Assembly: GCF_000296775.1 (NCBI RefSeq)
Contig: NZ_AJLE01000004.1
Coordinates: 22,521-86,520 of the forward strand
From: Sulfurovum sp. AR
Lineage (GTDB): Bacteria; Campylobacterota; Campylobacteria; Campylobacterales; Sulfurovaceae
Length of the DNA stretch: 64,000 nucleotides
Reading direction: 5' to 3'
Positions 43,231 through 53,655 of this stretch are shown one piece after another. Within the stretch, counting starts at the first letter, position 1. Every line of letters begins with the position of its first letter. The position numbers and the translations under genes are program-made. Below the pieces are notes generated by a model. It ran no database searches. It was not told the origin of the DNA and was given only the letters and a program-made list of their open reading frames with translations.

Positions 43231-43971
43231 CTATGATCTAAGCGTATGGTTCAAGATCGTATTATTTTCCCATACTTTTGTGTAGTTTTCACTGTAAAAA
43301 ACATCATCCAAGAATTTCGTCTGTTTGAGATGATGTATATCCGAACCTAAGAAATCGATCATCCCATGTTTAGAGAGTATCTCTGCTTTTTTCTTAGCAT
43401 CTCTGCCGTAGTGACCACCTAAGGAATTCAGATCAAGCTGGAACAGTACCCCAAGCTCTTTCCATCTGCCATACTCTTTTAATGGATCACTCACATAACG
43501 ATAACGTTCAGGATGTGCCATGAGCGGAATATACCCAGCAGCTGATATTTCAAAGATCATCTCTTCGACCTGTAAAGGTTTAGTCACATAGGAAGTTTCA
43601 AAAAGAAGGTATTTTCCATCAATACTCATCACTTCATCACTATGAAGTTGATCATAAAACCCTTCATCCAGATAATACTCTGCAGCCGCTTCTATCTCTA
43701 GTCTTATCCCTTCAGACTTGGCTGCTTCTCGTAAAGCATCCAATCCCTCTTTGATGATCTGAGGTGTATTACGGTAGACATCTATCATGATATGCGGTGT
43801 CGTGATCACTTTCTCGTAACCCAGTGCCTCCATCCCCTTCAAAAGAGAGAGGCTCTCCTCCATACTTTGGGAACCATCATCGATTCCCGGAATGAAGTGT
43901 GAATGAAGGTCTACTTTCAGCACAGGTCCTCTTGTTTTCTCTTTTGTTTTTTTAAAGAAAGGAAAGATCAT
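43231..43971 (-). CDS. CpsB/YwqE-type protein-tyrosine phosphatase
   Basis: The 246-residue protein is a PHP-superfamily metal-dependent phosphatase. It shows VDLHSHFIPGIDDGSQ (about 19-34), KVITTPHIMID, AHPERYRY and FLGSDIHHL, which carry the metal ligands. In Gram-positive and some Gram-negative capsule systems it dephosphorylates the tyrosine kinase and so sets polymer length. It starts inside the last codons of the BY-kinase gene (4-base overlap), which fits that partnership. Confidence 0.9.
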   Translation of the reverse strand: MIFPFFKKTKEKTRGPVLKVDLHSHFIPGIDDGSQSMEESLSLLKGMEALGYEKVITTPHIMIDVYRNTPQIIKEGLDALREAAKSEGIRLEIEAAAEYYLDEGFYDQLHSDEVMSIDGKYLLFETSYVTKPLQVEEMIFEISAAGYIPLMAHPERYRYVSDPLKEYGRWKELGVLFQLDLNSLGGHYGRDAKKKAEILSKHGMIDFLGSDIHHLKQTKFLDDVFYSENYTKVWENNTILNHTLRS

Positions 43972-46265
43972 TTCTTGTCTTCTTCATAATACCCATAGCC
44001 ATAACCGTAACCATAACCACTTCTATCCATCTTCACATCATTGAGCAAGATACCTAACCCTCTGATCTCTTCTTTAGAAAGTTTATCTATACTGCGTAAA
44101 AAACCTTTTTTAGAGTAATCCGCTCTAAGCAGATAGATACTAGTATCTGCAAAATGCATCAATGTTCTTGCATCCGTTACAAGGCCTATCGGAGGAGTAT
44201 CAAGGATGATCACATCATACTCTTCTCTCAGTTTTTCCAGTACATTTTCCATCAAAGGACTCTGTATCAATTCACTTGGGTTTGGCGGTACAGGTCCAGA
44301 AGTGATGATGTCTAAATTATCAAACTCTGTATTCTGGATCACTTCTCCTAAAGCCGTATGACCTGACAGTAAGGTACTCATGCCTTTGCTATTTATAAGT
44401 CCAAATTTCTGATGCAGTGTCGGTTTTCGCATATCAAGATTGAGTATGACGGTTTTCTTATCTGCCATACTCATGATCCCGCCTAAGTTGATAGAGGTTG
44501 TCGTTTTCCCTTCTCCACCCACTGTAGAAGTGATTGCTATGACATGGGCATGCTTATCTCTTGCCATAAATTGCAGGTTAGTACGTATATTCCTAAAAGA
44601 TTCGGCCAAAGCAGATTTCGGCGATGAAAATACCTGTCCCTTATCATTAACCTCTTTCATATGCGGAATAAGTCCTAATATAGGTACATCTATTACCTTG
44701 GTGACATCCTCTTCCGCTTTGATGCGGTCATCCAGAAATTCTCTTAAAAAGGCAACTGCGATCCCCAAGATCAAACCAAGAATCAAACCTACTAGTACGA
44801 TCAACTTTCGCTTAGGCTTGATCGGAAACCCAGGGTAAAGTGCTTCATCGATGATCCTGTTCTTACTGACGGTAGATTCTTTAATGATCGCTGTCTCTGA
44901 GCGTTTCTCCAACAAGTAAGAGTATATCTTCTCATTCACCACGAACTTACGCTGCAGTTGCCCAAACATACGCTCATCTGCAGGAAGTGTATTAAGAAGC
45001 TTCTGCTGTTCCAGTATAGACTTCCCGATCAACTCTTTTCGCTCTTTTATGCTTTTATTGAGACTCTTGATCGTAGAAATGATCAGCTTCTTAAGTTGCT
45101 CAATCGTTTTAGTTAGTTTACGGACCTCAGAAAACATCTCAGTATACTCTTCACGCAAGATCCTTTTTTTCATGATAGCATCTTGAAGTTCTTTGATCAT
45201 AGAAGAGAGTGAAGAGGCCTCCTTATCCAATCCTGCTATTGTGATACTCTCAAGATTTTTTCCGGACTTGACCTGTTCATACAGTGTACCCAGCATCTCC
45301 AACTCTATAGATATCTCTGTCAGTTTCGTTTCAGATTCACTCATCTGACGAATGATATTTTCAGCTTTTGCACTTAAACTGACGGTATTAGATGTTTTTT
45401 TAAACTCTTCAAGTTTGATCGCTGAACCTTTCAGGTTTTCCGTGATCAATTTCAACTGATTATCGATAAAGGTAAGTTTACGGGTTGCTTCCTGTGTCTT
45501 CTTCTCTATGTTTTGCTCTATGTAAGCTCTAGCCAAAGCATTAGTAAATTCTTGGGCACGTAAAGCCACATTATCACTATAAGAGATCTCCAAGATAGCC
45601 GAATACTTTGATTTCTGACTTACACTTACTCCTCCCTGCACATAGCTAGCTATATCTTTAGGATCAAATACTACAAAACGGTACTTTTCATCATCTGGTT
45701 CGTTGGTTTTAGTGACATTGAGATGGAAGTATGCTGTGACGATCTCTTTATCATAAGAGTGTACTGCATCATAAGACCATATATTACCCTCGCTGTCTTC
45801 AGCCTCTTCTACTACCAAACGATAACTATTCTCATCGACCGGATACAAATCAAAAGAAATATCATACCCTTCGAGCATCCCTACCTGAAATGGACTCGCT
45901 TTATAAAGCTCAACTTCTTTGAATCTTCTCGTCGTATAGTAGTGATGAGAAAAATCTACCTCATCAAGTGCCTTTTCTGTAAGAAATCTGGATTTGATGA
46001 TCTCCATCTCTGTATCTGCATTCATGGTTCCGGAATCCATAGCCATCGCCAGCATATCCTGACTTCCATAACCACGTTGATCCAAACCTACCTCAACCGT
46101 TGCCGAAGCCTGATACACATTAGGTTTGAAGTACGCATAATAACTACTGACAAAACCAAATACAACCACAAGAAGAAGTATCATATACCGATATCGGTAT
46201 ATGGTTCTAAATATCTCTTTAATATCTATTTCATCTTCATCTATGTGCATGTTGTCTCTGTTCAT
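43968..46265 (-). CDS. Wzc-type polysaccharide co-polymerase/tyrosine autokinase
   Basis: The 765-residue protein has two membrane helices flanking a periplasmic Wzz domain with long coiled coils (about residues 30-500). The second helix is KLIVLVGLILGLILGIAVAF. A cytoplasmic BY-kinase follows with Walker A TSTVGGEGKTTTS, Walker A' ILNLDMRKPT and Walker B VIILDTPPIG. The tail is a tyrosine cluster (GYGYGYGYGYY). It controls polymerisation and export of the locus polymer. It heads the kinase-phosphatase-transferase unit; its promoter side is 46266-46385. Confidence 0.93.
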   Translation of the reverse strand: MNRDNMHIDEDEIDIKEIFRTIYRYRYMILLLVVVFGFVSSYYAYFKPNVYQASATVEVGLDQRGYGSQDMLAMAMDSGTMNADTEMEIIKSRFLTEKALDEVDFSHHYYTTRRFKEVELYKASPFQVGMLEGYDISFDLYPVDENSYRLVVEEAEDSEGNIWSYDAVHSYDKEIVTAYFHLNVTKTNEPDDEKYRFVVFDPKDIASYVQGGVSVSQKSKYSAILEISYSDNVALRAQEFTNALARAYIEQNIEKKTQEATRKLTFIDNQLKLITENLKGSAIKLEEFKKTSNTVSLSAKAENIIRQMSESETKLTEISIELEMLGTLYEQVKSGKNLESITIAGLDKEASSLSSMIKELQDAIMKKRILREEYTEMFSEVRKLTKTIEQLKKLIISTIKSLNKSIKERKELIGKSILEQQKLLNTLPADERMFGQLQRKFVVNEKIYSYLLEKRSETAIIKESTVSKNRIIDEALYPGFPIKPKRKLIVLVGLILGLILGIAVAFLREFLDDRIKAEEDVTKVIDVPILGLIPHMKEVNDKGQVFSSPKSALAESFRNIRTNLQFMARDKHAHVIAITSTVGGEGKTTTSINLGGIMSMADKKTVILNLDMRKPTLHQKFGLINSKGMSTLLSGHTALGEVIQNTEFDNLDIITSGPVPPNPSELIQSPLMENVLEKLREEYDVIILDTPPIGLVTDARTLMHFADTSIYLLRADYSKKGFLRSIDKLSKEEIRGLGILLNDVKMDRSGYGYGYGYGYYEEDKK

Positions 46266-46349
46266 TTTGTTCCTTAGAGTTTAATGTATTATATATTTAA
46301 ATGTATAAAATAATGAGTATCCTATATCTGAATGATATAAGAGGGTTTC

Positions 46350-46378
46350 CCTTTGAGCCATGTTTTCCGACTCAAAGA
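46350..46378 (-). terminator. Candidate terminator of the outer-membrane protein gene
   Basis: CTTTGAG (46351-46357) and CTCAAAG (46371-46377) form a 7-bp stem just past the stop of the 46386 gene. No T-tract follows on the minus strand, so this is a weak call. Confidence 0.35.
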
Positions 46379-46385
46379 GAGAAGA

Positions 46386-46997
46386 TTAAAAATTATAAGT
46401 TATACCTACAGTAAATGCATCTACATCTGCCTTCACTGTATTATCACCCTGATAACTACCATCCATATCATTTCCAGGGAAAGTGTAGTCAGCAAAGAGA
46501 GAGAAGTTTTCTGTAATTCCATAACTCGCACCAAGTCCCCATTGGAAACCACTCTCATCATAATCTACAAGATAACCATCTACACCGTCCAAATTAACCC
46601 CACCATAACCAAGAAGTGCATAAACAGAAAAGTCTTCACTTAGAGGGTATTGCGGTTTTGCAAATAAGCTCCATCCGTTCATCTCAGTCTGATCATCATG
46701 CCAGAAAGATTGAGTATATCTACCTTCTACAGCAAAATACTCATTTAAGTTATATCCTACAAGAAAAGATAGAACTCCCAGTCTGTCTTGTCTATCAGTA
46801 CCACCCCAATCAACAGAGATCTCAGCATCACGTGTACTTAAAGCAGTGATACCAAGCCCCACATAGAAATTCGTCTCTGCGTCTACTACTTCAACGACTG
46901 GTTCAACTGCAGGTTCAACATCTTTCATGTCTCCACCTGCAAACCCTAAACTACTTAACGCCGTAACTGCCCATACCGAAAGTACTATCTTTTTCAT
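46386..46997 (-). CDS. Small outer-membrane beta-barrel protein (OmpA/porin-like)
   Basis: I choose ATG 46997 (MKKIVLSVWAVTALSSLGFAGG, a signal peptide) with AGGGAAAAG upstream over the ATG at 47024, which adds nine polar residues before it. The ~203-residue protein is an eight-strand-type barrel: FYVGLGITALS, VLSFLVGYNLNEYFAVEGRY, QWGLGASYGITENFSLFADY. It ends in a terminal phenylalanine (FTVGITYNF). It is probably an outer-membrane structural protein. It lies just upstream of wzc but seems separate. Confidence 0.8.
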   Translation of the reverse strand: MKKIVLSVWAVTALSSLGFAGGDMKDVEPAVEPVVEVVDAETNFYVGLGITALSTRDAEISVDWGGTDRQDRLGVLSFLVGYNLNEYFAVEGRYTQSFWHDDQTEMNGWSLFAKPQYPLSEDFSVYALLGYGGVNLDGVDGYLVDYDESGFQWGLGASYGITENFSLFADYTFPGNDMDGSYQGDNTVKADVDAFTVGITYNF

Positions 46998-47358
46998 TCT
47001 TTTCCCTTGTTTTTTAATACACAAATTATACTATTTTATGCTTTACTTCATAATTATATTCAACAGTAAGTTTCCTTCATCTGGAACCACTGCACCATAT
47101 TAAGCCAGCATCATAGCTTAAAGATGTCATATTTGTGTCATATTTGGTAAATTTGAATGAGGCACCAGGATTCATATAAAACTATTTTTAGGAACTTATA
47201 TAGAATATGTATAAAAAATACCCCTTAAAATACCCCTAAAATCCTCTGATAAATTAAAAATTAGTTTCAAAATTAGACATAATACTTTAGCCACACAGAG
47301 TTGCATTACAAAATTTGTCTTTCAACATATTATGAGGTCTTAACGATATAATCTTATT
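46998..47358. other. Intergenic region upstream of the nucleotidyltransferase-fold gene
   Basis: This AT-rich divergent promoter region holds short direct repeats: GTCATATTTG twice near 47127-47150, and AAAATACCCC twice near 47216-47240. No gene or strong hairpin is seen. Confidence 0.4.
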
Positions 47359-48606
47359 ATGTCAATTAAACATAAAAATCCACAGCTCAATGATGAGCTA
47401 TTATTTCTCATCGCCTGTTGTCAGATAGATCCATCTGAAGATGATATTAACTTCATCTTTTCATATCTTAACGCTGAAGAGTTAGAGCTTAACACTTTGA
47501 TTAGCCTAGCCAATCAGCATGGTATTCTCCCACTCATCTATAAAACTATCAAACACTTATCACATCCGGAACTAAATTCCGATACCCTTGTCATTAAAAT
47601 GAAAGAGGGGTGCAGTGATAATCTTAACGCTCAACGCTCAACGCTGAATACTGAAATACTCACTGAGCTAAAAGCTCACTATATGAGTATTTCTCATCGA
47701 AACATGCTTATGTCTGCCGAACTCATTCGCATTATGAAACTACTCAAAGAAAATAATATCGAAGCCTTAGCTTTTAAAGGCCCTGTACTTTCTCAGATGG
47801 CATATGGGGACATAACACTTCGGCAGTATGCAGACTTGGATGTATTGACAAGAAAAGAAGACATATACAAGATTGATACTTTACTAAAAGAAGAAGGCTA
47901 TCAACGGCTTTTAGACATAACACCTACCCAAGAAAAAGTATATATACAGTATGCACATGATATCGGATTCATTCATCCTAACAAAAGTGTACACTTTGAA
48001 ATGCATTGGTCACTTTTAGATAAAGACTATCCTATGCAGGTTGACCTTGAAGATTTTTGGAAAGAAACACAAGAAGTAAAACTCAATAGCTACCCTATTG
48101 ATACATTTTCAAACGAAAATCTACTTATCTATCTCTGTATTCATGGTTCCAAACATTTGTGGGAGAGAATTGAATGGATCAAAGATATTGATCTTTTAAT
48201 TCGTAAAAATGAGATTAATTGGGCAAAAGTGATAGAAAAATCAAAGGGGACAGGTTTTGAGAAGATGATCTTTCTGGGCTTTTCTTTATGTACCACACTT
48301 TTTGCAACACCTCTGCCACCAGTGATTCAGGAACAGATCAAAAAGTATCAACAGCTCGATATCCTCTCAGACGTTGTCTTGGAAAGTTGGCAAACGCCTA
48401 AAAGTACTTTTCAAAAAACAAAGACAAGGCTCAAACTCTTTCCAGGCATCAAAGAACAATTACTTTACTTACACAAAATCATCCTCAAACCATCATTCAA
48501 TGAATACTGGTATGTTGATCTGCCAAAAGGGTTGTATTGGATCTACTATTTTATCCGCCCTTATCTCTTGATAAAAAAATATTTTATAAAGCCCAAGAAA
48601 GCATAA
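47359..48606 (+). CDS. Nucleotidyltransferase-fold protein (PF14907 type) of glycan loci
   Basis: This 415-residue protein contains the signature EALAFKGPVLSQMAYGDITLRQYADLDVLTR (split here: FKGPVLSQMAY, then RQYADLDVL, about residues 137-160). That matches the uncharacterised nucleotidyltransferase group found in exopolysaccharide and exosortase clusters. The D-x-D pair would be the metal site. Its substrate is unknown. It is the only plus-strand gene inside the polysaccharide locus and is convergent with the 48617 glycosyltransferase (11 bases apart). Confidence 0.75.
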   Translation: MSIKHKNPQLNDELLFLIACCQIDPSEDDINFIFSYLNAEELELNTLISLANQHGILPLIYKTIKHLSHPELNSDTLVIKMKEGCSDNLNAQRSTLNTEILTELKAHYMSISHRNMLMSAELIRIMKLLKENNIEALAFKGPVLSQMAYGDITLRQYADLDVLTRKEDIYKIDTLLKEEGYQRLLDITPTQEKVYIQYAHDIGFIHPNKSVHFEMHWSLLDKDYPMQVDLEDFWKETQEVKLNSYPIDTFSNENLLIYLCIHGSKHLWERIEWIKDIDLLIRKNEINWAKVIEKSKGTGFEKMIFLGFSLCTTLFATPLPPVIQEQIKKYQQLDILSDVVLESWQTPKSTFQKTKTRLKLFPGIKEQLLYLHKIILKPSFNEYWYVDLPKGLYWIYYFIRPYLLIKKYFIKPKKA

Positions 48607-48616
48607 CTTAAACGCC

Positions 48617-49837
48617 TTACTGATTAAGTAGCTTTTTAGATCTTACGATTTCTAGCATGCTATCTGCCAATGCTTTTCTGTCGAAATCTTTAGACATGAC
48701 CTCACATCCTTTTTGCAGTTCAGTATAAAGTTCCTTATCCTTTTTCAAAAGATCTATCTTTTCCAAGAAATCTTTTTTATTCTCTGGCTCATAACATAAT
48801 CCACTATTGTATCTTTTGATAATTCCTGCGGCTTCACCTTCTACTCCCAGAAGTATCGGTTTTTTCATAGCCGCTGCTTCAAATATCTTAGATGGGATCA
48901 CACCCTTAAATACCTCTGATTTTTTTAATGGTGATAACGAAACATCTATGATGGAGAGATACTTTACTGTCTCCTGCTTAGGTACAGAATCCAAAAAAGT
49001 AATATTTTTCAATCCCAGTTTATCGGCAATCTCCATAATATTTTTCTTCTCTGCACCATTTCCTATAAAAAGGAAATGTATCTCTTCATCTTCAATCTCT
49101 GCAATAGAATTTACAACAAAGTCAAGACTATGCGCCATGCCATGCGTACCTACATATCCTATGATAAACTTATCATTAAGACCCAGTTCCGACAAGAGTG
49201 ACTGGTCCTTATTCTCAATATTATAGAGTGAAAGATCCGCACCGTTGGTAATGACATCTATTTTATTAGGGTCAATCCCTCTTGATACCAACTCAGTCTT
49301 GAAAGACTTTGTAACGGCTACAATACCATCTGCATTATGGTACAAAAAGATCTCTATCTTCTCAAAAAAATCCAATATGCTCTCTTTTTTCAAGGCCCCG
49401 ACCGTACGAATGGAAGCAGGCCAAATGTCTCTGAGTTCAAATATCCATGGTCTACGCTTCAGTGTCGAAAGCATACTTGCTGACCATGTTGTAAAGAATT
49501 GTGGAGATGTAGCGATGATCACATCTGTCTTAACGAACAAACCAGCAATAAAAGATGAAAAAGCAAAACTCATATAATCAAGTGTTCTTCTAAGAAATCC
49601 TTTATTCTCTGCTATATAGCTCCATACGCGTATGACTTTAATCCCTTCAATCATCTCAGTCTGGTAAAATTTGTTTTTGTAGCCATTATACACTTTACCA
49701 TGCGGAAAATTTGGTGCGCAAGTAATTACAGTAACTTCTACATCATCTTTGACCCACTCTTTACAGTGTGCAAATGTTCTAGTCGCTGGAGCATTGACTT
49801 CAGGAGGAAAATTATCAGTTATAAAGAGTATTTTCAC
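48617..49837 (-). CDS. Family 4-type glycosyltransferase (WbuB-like)
   Basis: This 406-residue GT-B enzyme has an N-terminal acceptor domain (ITDNFPPEVNAPATR). The donor domain has IIGYVGTHGMAHSL, the glycine-rich loop IGNGAEK and the EX7E-like region VIPSKIFEAAAMKKPIL. WbuB-type enzymes add an L-fucosamine or similar sugar. It is at the 3' end of the long minus-strand operon, and its start overlaps the heparinase-like gene stop. Confidence 0.88.
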   Translation of the reverse strand: MKILFITDNFPPEVNAPATRTFAHCKEWVKDDVEVTVITCAPNFPHGKVYNGYKNKFYQTEMIEGIKVIRVWSYIAENKGFLRRTLDYMSFAFSSFIAGLFVKTDVIIATSPQFFTTWSASMLSTLKRRPWIFELRDIWPASIRTVGALKKESILDFFEKIEIFLYHNADGIVAVTKSFKTELVSRGIDPNKIDVITNGADLSLYNIENKDQSLLSELGLNDKFIIGYVGTHGMAHSLDFVVNSIAEIEDEEIHFLFIGNGAEKKNIMEIADKLGLKNITFLDSVPKQETVKYLSIIDVSLSPLKKSEVFKGVIPSKIFEAAAMKKPILLGVEGEAAGIIKRYNSGLCYEPENKKDFLEKIDLLKKDKELYTELQKGCEVMSKDFDRKALADSMLEIVRSKKLLNQ

Positions 49838-51432
49838 AGCAATATCTCACATTCAAGATTATCATAAAATTCCACTTCGGCTACCTTCGACTCATATAAT
49901 CTGTTATATTCAGGTGCATATTGATAATAATTCAGCATCACTTTCACTGCACCCAAAAAAGTGATCTTTTTACCATCAGCAATCACATGTCCATCCTTAA
50001 GAAAGACTTCCACATCAGGATGGAAATGTAACCTTGCAATAGACATAGTTGTTTTTGTCTCCGGAATAATCTTATCAATAATCTTGATCACTTCATCTTT
50101 TGTCATAAATTCTCTTTGATGCATCACTTTAAAATGTTTCTGATAGCCGTCATGAATTGCCCTGATACTTTCTTCTTTCTCTTCAAGCTCTACAATATTT
50201 GCTCTGTCAGCCACCCTAAAACCACCCCAGACCTCACTCTGGTTTGTTTCACCAACAACAACTGTATTATGAGAAAAAGTGGAGCGTTCTATATGTCTTC
50301 TACTGTTTTTATTGTAGGTAGAGGTACCCGTATCTACAATAAACGGTTTACCGTCCACATAAAGTTCAAAAGTAAACGTATCACTGTGAACATGTGCAGG
50401 GTTGTATGCTGCACCGATATTAGCCACATCTATTGCCATCTCATACTTCTCTTTTCGTATCATACGGTAGCCACTTTCTTTGAGTAGATATGTCGATGTA
50501 CTTAGACCAGGATGACTGATTTGTAAAGTATCGGCATAAGAATTAAGCTGCTCTGTCATAGGGGCAATGCCATTTGCACTGTCATTCAAAAGAGGGATCT
50601 CTCCATTTTTAAAGCTAATGGCATTGATCCATCCGAGCATGACCTCTGCCTTTTTTTCCATTATGCCCATTAACTCATCATACTTCCACTCATTACTCTG
50701 CATCAGATTCACACAATCGAGCACTCTCCCCAGTATGATCTGATGATACATAGGGCTTAATTCGAAGTTGGCACCATCTTCCAGTGTTTGTTCAGATAAC
50801 TGCTCTTTCAATATCTCTTTTGCCTTTACATAGAGTACTTCATCATTGAAATAGTATGCACCAAAAAGAAGTGAAAAACCATTTTCCAGTAAATGATTAG
50901 CCATAAATTGATATTCTAGATTATCCAGCAAAATCATATACTGTGCATAAAGAGAATCATCTATCTTTTTGTCTCTAATACCATGTCGAATTAGAAATTT
51001 TATCCAGTTCATTCCTCTTAAACTGATGGTATAAGCAGCTAGTCCATTTACCAAAGAGACAGTTTCGATCTTATCGATAAAATCATAGATCAATCGAATA
51101 GCTTCATCCTTGTGGATATCCTCCTGATTGATAAAGTCAAAATAGTTCAGATTAAATGTCCATAAATGCCCTTCATCACGCCAGTTCCAATCAATCTTAT
51201 CGAAACTATGCGATATATTCAAAAACCGGAAACTGTTTTCTCCCAGATAGGAAGGAGGCGTAGTGATACCTGCCTGTAATATCAGGTCAACAGGTGATGC
51301 ACTTTTGATAAGGGGGTAGGAAAATCCTGTAAGTTTTCGTATTTTTGAACGCAGAGTATAATAACCCCGATACTTTATCTGAGTAAATTTCAAATATTTT
51401 ACTGTATTAAAAAATTTTCCTATTGTAAACAT
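49834..51432 (-). CDS. Heparinase II/III-family polysaccharide lyase-like protein
   Basis: The 532-residue protein has an N-terminal alpha/alpha toroid (WNFNLNYFDFINQ, MNWIKFLIRHG) and a C-terminal beta-sandwich with the catalytic-type HVHSDTFTFELYVDGKPFIVDTG (seen as HVHSDTFTFELYV) and RSTFSHNTVVVGE. Such proteins cleave or remodel acidic polysaccharides. In capsule loci they probably edit or release the polymer. No signal peptide is obvious, so it may act before export. It overlaps the following glycosyltransferase by four bases. Confidence 0.85.
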   Translation of the reverse strand: MFTIGKFFNTVKYLKFTQIKYRGYYTLRSKIRKLTGFSYPLIKSASPVDLILQAGITTPPSYLGENSFRFLNISHSFDKIDWNWRDEGHLWTFNLNYFDFINQEDIHKDEAIRLIYDFIDKIETVSLVNGLAAYTISLRGMNWIKFLIRHGIRDKKIDDSLYAQYMILLDNLEYQFMANHLLENGFSLLFGAYYFNDEVLYVKAKEILKEQLSEQTLEDGANFELSPMYHQIILGRVLDCVNLMQSNEWKYDELMGIMEKKAEVMLGWINAISFKNGEIPLLNDSANGIAPMTEQLNSYADTLQISHPGLSTSTYLLKESGYRMIRKEKYEMAIDVANIGAAYNPAHVHSDTFTFELYVDGKPFIVDTGTSTYNKNSRRHIERSTFSHNTVVVGETNQSEVWGGFRVADRANIVELEEKEESIRAIHDGYQKHFKVMHQREFMTKDEVIKIIDKIIPETKTTMSIARLHFHPDVEVFLKDGHVIADGKKITFLGAVKVMLNYYQYAPEYNRLYESKVAEVEFYDNLECEILL

Positions 51433-51494
51433 TGACTTTTCCTTTTATGCTTATATTTATCGCCTATGTGAATTGAAGATGGTGTCAGATCACA

Positions 51495-53639
51495 CTATTT
51501 ACTATCCACAAAAACTACCTGACCACTTCTGATCGATTCCAGGATCTTGAAAGTTGTTTTGGTCGTATTGTAGATACTTTCAAAACTGATTGCTGGTGTT
51601 CCACTCTGTACAGAAGTTTTAAATGCCTTAAATTCGTTGACAAAGCCTTTATCCTGATTCGCACTTTTGCTTTTATCCGTTTTAGATCCTTGATATACAA
51701 CTAGTTCTCTAAAGTCAGTCATCTGCATACTCACCCCATTGCCAAACACTTCAATATACTCTTTTGGCATAGCACTTCCGCCATACGCATAGTAACCGAT
51801 AGTTGCGCTCGAGCCATTCGCATAGTTCAGTGTGATATTGACATTGTCCTCATCAGGTATGGACTGGTCCGCTTTCTGCACGGTTGTTGCATATACACTC
51901 ACAACGTCACTACCGATCAGATAACTACATGTATCTATGAAGTGGCATACCTCACCGATAATGCGTCCTCCCCCGATAGTTCTATCCTGGATCCAAACAT
52001 CTTTTGGGATGATTCCAGCATTGACACGGTAGTTGATAGAAACTTGTCCGTTCAACTTGGCTTTCATCTTTTCGATCATCGGTGCAAAACGTCTATTGAA
52101 CCCAACCTGCAAGATCGACTTTCCATCATACGCTGCTTTGATATCTTCCAGCTCCTCTTCATAGATACATAGTGGCTTCTCTACAAAACAGTGTTTAGCA
52201 TTTTCCATGGCTTTGATGACCTTGCTTGCATGGTCATTATGTTGCGTTGTTACAAAAACAGAGTTGATCTCAGAGTTTTTAAAGACCTCATCACTATCAG
52301 TTGTTATGTACTTGAAGTCATACTTCTTACCCGTGCCTTCTGCACTTACACCCGTTGCAGTACAAAGTCCTACAAGTTCATAATCACCGACCTTTTGCAT
52401 ATTTGGTAAGATCACCGACTTGGTAAAGTTCCCTGCCCCTATCAATCCAACATTGATCTTATCACTTGTTACTGCTTTGTCACTGCGCTGGACAACTTTA
52501 TGTTCTGCTAGGTTGATCTCGCTTTTATAATTAAGAACAATGCCAAGGTACTTTTCCTTGATCTTCCCTTCAAGCAGATCATAGGCTGTCATAGCATCAT
52601 CAAAGTCATAGCTATGAGTTATGAGATCTTTAGGTGTGATCTTACCTTCTTCTATGAGTCCTAAGAAAGCTTCAAAGTTACGCTGTTCTGTCCAACGTAC
52701 AAGGTCATAAGGGTAGTCATTACCTTTCTCTTCATATTCAGGGTCGTATCTTCCTGGTCCATACGCCATAGAAAGACGTAAATCGATCTCTTTTTTGTAG
52801 TAGTCATTACGAGGGATATCCATCCCTACCATCCCGACAAATACTACACGTCCACGCATACGACTGATCTCAGCTGCATCTATAACAGGTTGATTACTTG
52901 ACGTAGAAGCTGCGATGATCACTGCATCCACTCCATGTCCATTACTAAACTCAGCTGCCTTAGAGATCAGCTCACCAGCATGACAGGCTTCATCAGCACC
53001 AAGCTTTTTAGCTAGCTCTATCTTATCTGGATCAACATCAGAACCGATGACCTTACAACCATTGGCTTTAAGAAGCTGAACCGTTAGTTGTCCCAAAAGC
53101 CCCAGCCCCATCACTGCCACGCGTTCACCAAGTTTTGGTTCTGTCTGGCGTACACCTTGTAGAGCGATAGCCCCAACTGTTACAAACGAAGCATCTACAT
53201 CATCCACACCATCAGGTATCTTTACCATCAGGTTTTTAGGCACATAGTTTATCTCTGCATGGTTCGCATACCCAGCACCTCCACAGGCTACTCTATCCCC
53301 AACATTAACACCACTCATATTTGCACCGACTTCCAGTACACGACCTGCTAGTGAGTATCCAAGAGGGATAGGTGTATCAAGTTTAGTAAAGACCTTTTCA
53401 AGAGTGTTTTTCACTCCTTCTTTTTTCATCTTGTCAATTACCTGCTTGACAAGGTCTGGTCTGTCTTTTGCCTTTGCCAACATAGATTTCTTCGCGAAGT
53501 CTACCAGCATCTTCTCCGTTCCCGCACTTACTAAGCTAACTGTTGTTTGTACCAATGCTCCATTATCCTGACATATTGGTGCTGGTACATCGAAAAGACC
53601 TAGTTCTCCTGTTTTAAAGCTTTGTATAAGTTGTTTCAT
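51495..53639 (-). CDS. Two-domain oxidoreductase (medium-chain alcohol-dehydrogenase-like plus Gfo/Idh/MocA)
   Basis: The 714-residue protein is a fusion. Residues 1-370 are a zinc-type medium-chain dehydrogenase (SLAGRVLEVG, GDRVACGGAGYANHAEI, VMGLGLLGQLTVQLL). Residues 400-714 are a Gfo/Idh/MocA oxidoreductase (VGLIGAGNFTKSVILPNM, CFVEKPLCI, GFNRRFAP). Such fusions recur beside heparinase-like genes in capsule loci and probably oxidise a sugar nucleotide or lipid-linked sugar. The substrate is unknown. It has the same direction as its neighbours. Confidence 0.88.
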   Translation of the reverse strand: MKQLIQSFKTGELGLFDVPAPICQDNGALVQTTVSLVSAGTEKMLVDFAKKSMLAKAKDRPDLVKQVIDKMKKEGVKNTLEKVFTKLDTPIPLGYSLAGRVLEVGANMSGVNVGDRVACGGAGYANHAEINYVPKNLMVKIPDGVDDVDASFVTVGAIALQGVRQTEPKLGERVAVMGLGLLGQLTVQLLKANGCKVIGSDVDPDKIELAKKLGADEACHAGELISKAAEFSNGHGVDAVIIAASTSSNQPVIDAAEISRMRGRVVFVGMVGMDIPRNDYYKKEIDLRLSMAYGPGRYDPEYEEKGNDYPYDLVRWTEQRNFEAFLGLIEEGKITPKDLITHSYDFDDAMTAYDLLEGKIKEKYLGIVLNYKSEINLAEHKVVQRSDKAVTSDKINVGLIGAGNFTKSVILPNMQKVGDYELVGLCTATGVSAEGTGKKYDFKYITTDSDEVFKNSEINSVFVTTQHNDHASKVIKAMENAKHCFVEKPLCIYEEELEDIKAAYDGKSILQVGFNRRFAPMIEKMKAKLNGQVSINYRVNAGIIPKDVWIQDRTIGGGRIIGEVCHFIDTCSYLIGSDVVSVYATTVQKADQSIPDEDNVNITLNYANGSSATIGYYAYGGSAMPKEYIEVFGNGVSMQMTDFRELVVYQGSKTDKSKSANQDKGFVNEFKAFKTSVQSGTPAISFESIYNTTKTTFKILESIRSGQVVFVDSK

Positions 53640-53655
53640 CTTGTATATTCTCCCT

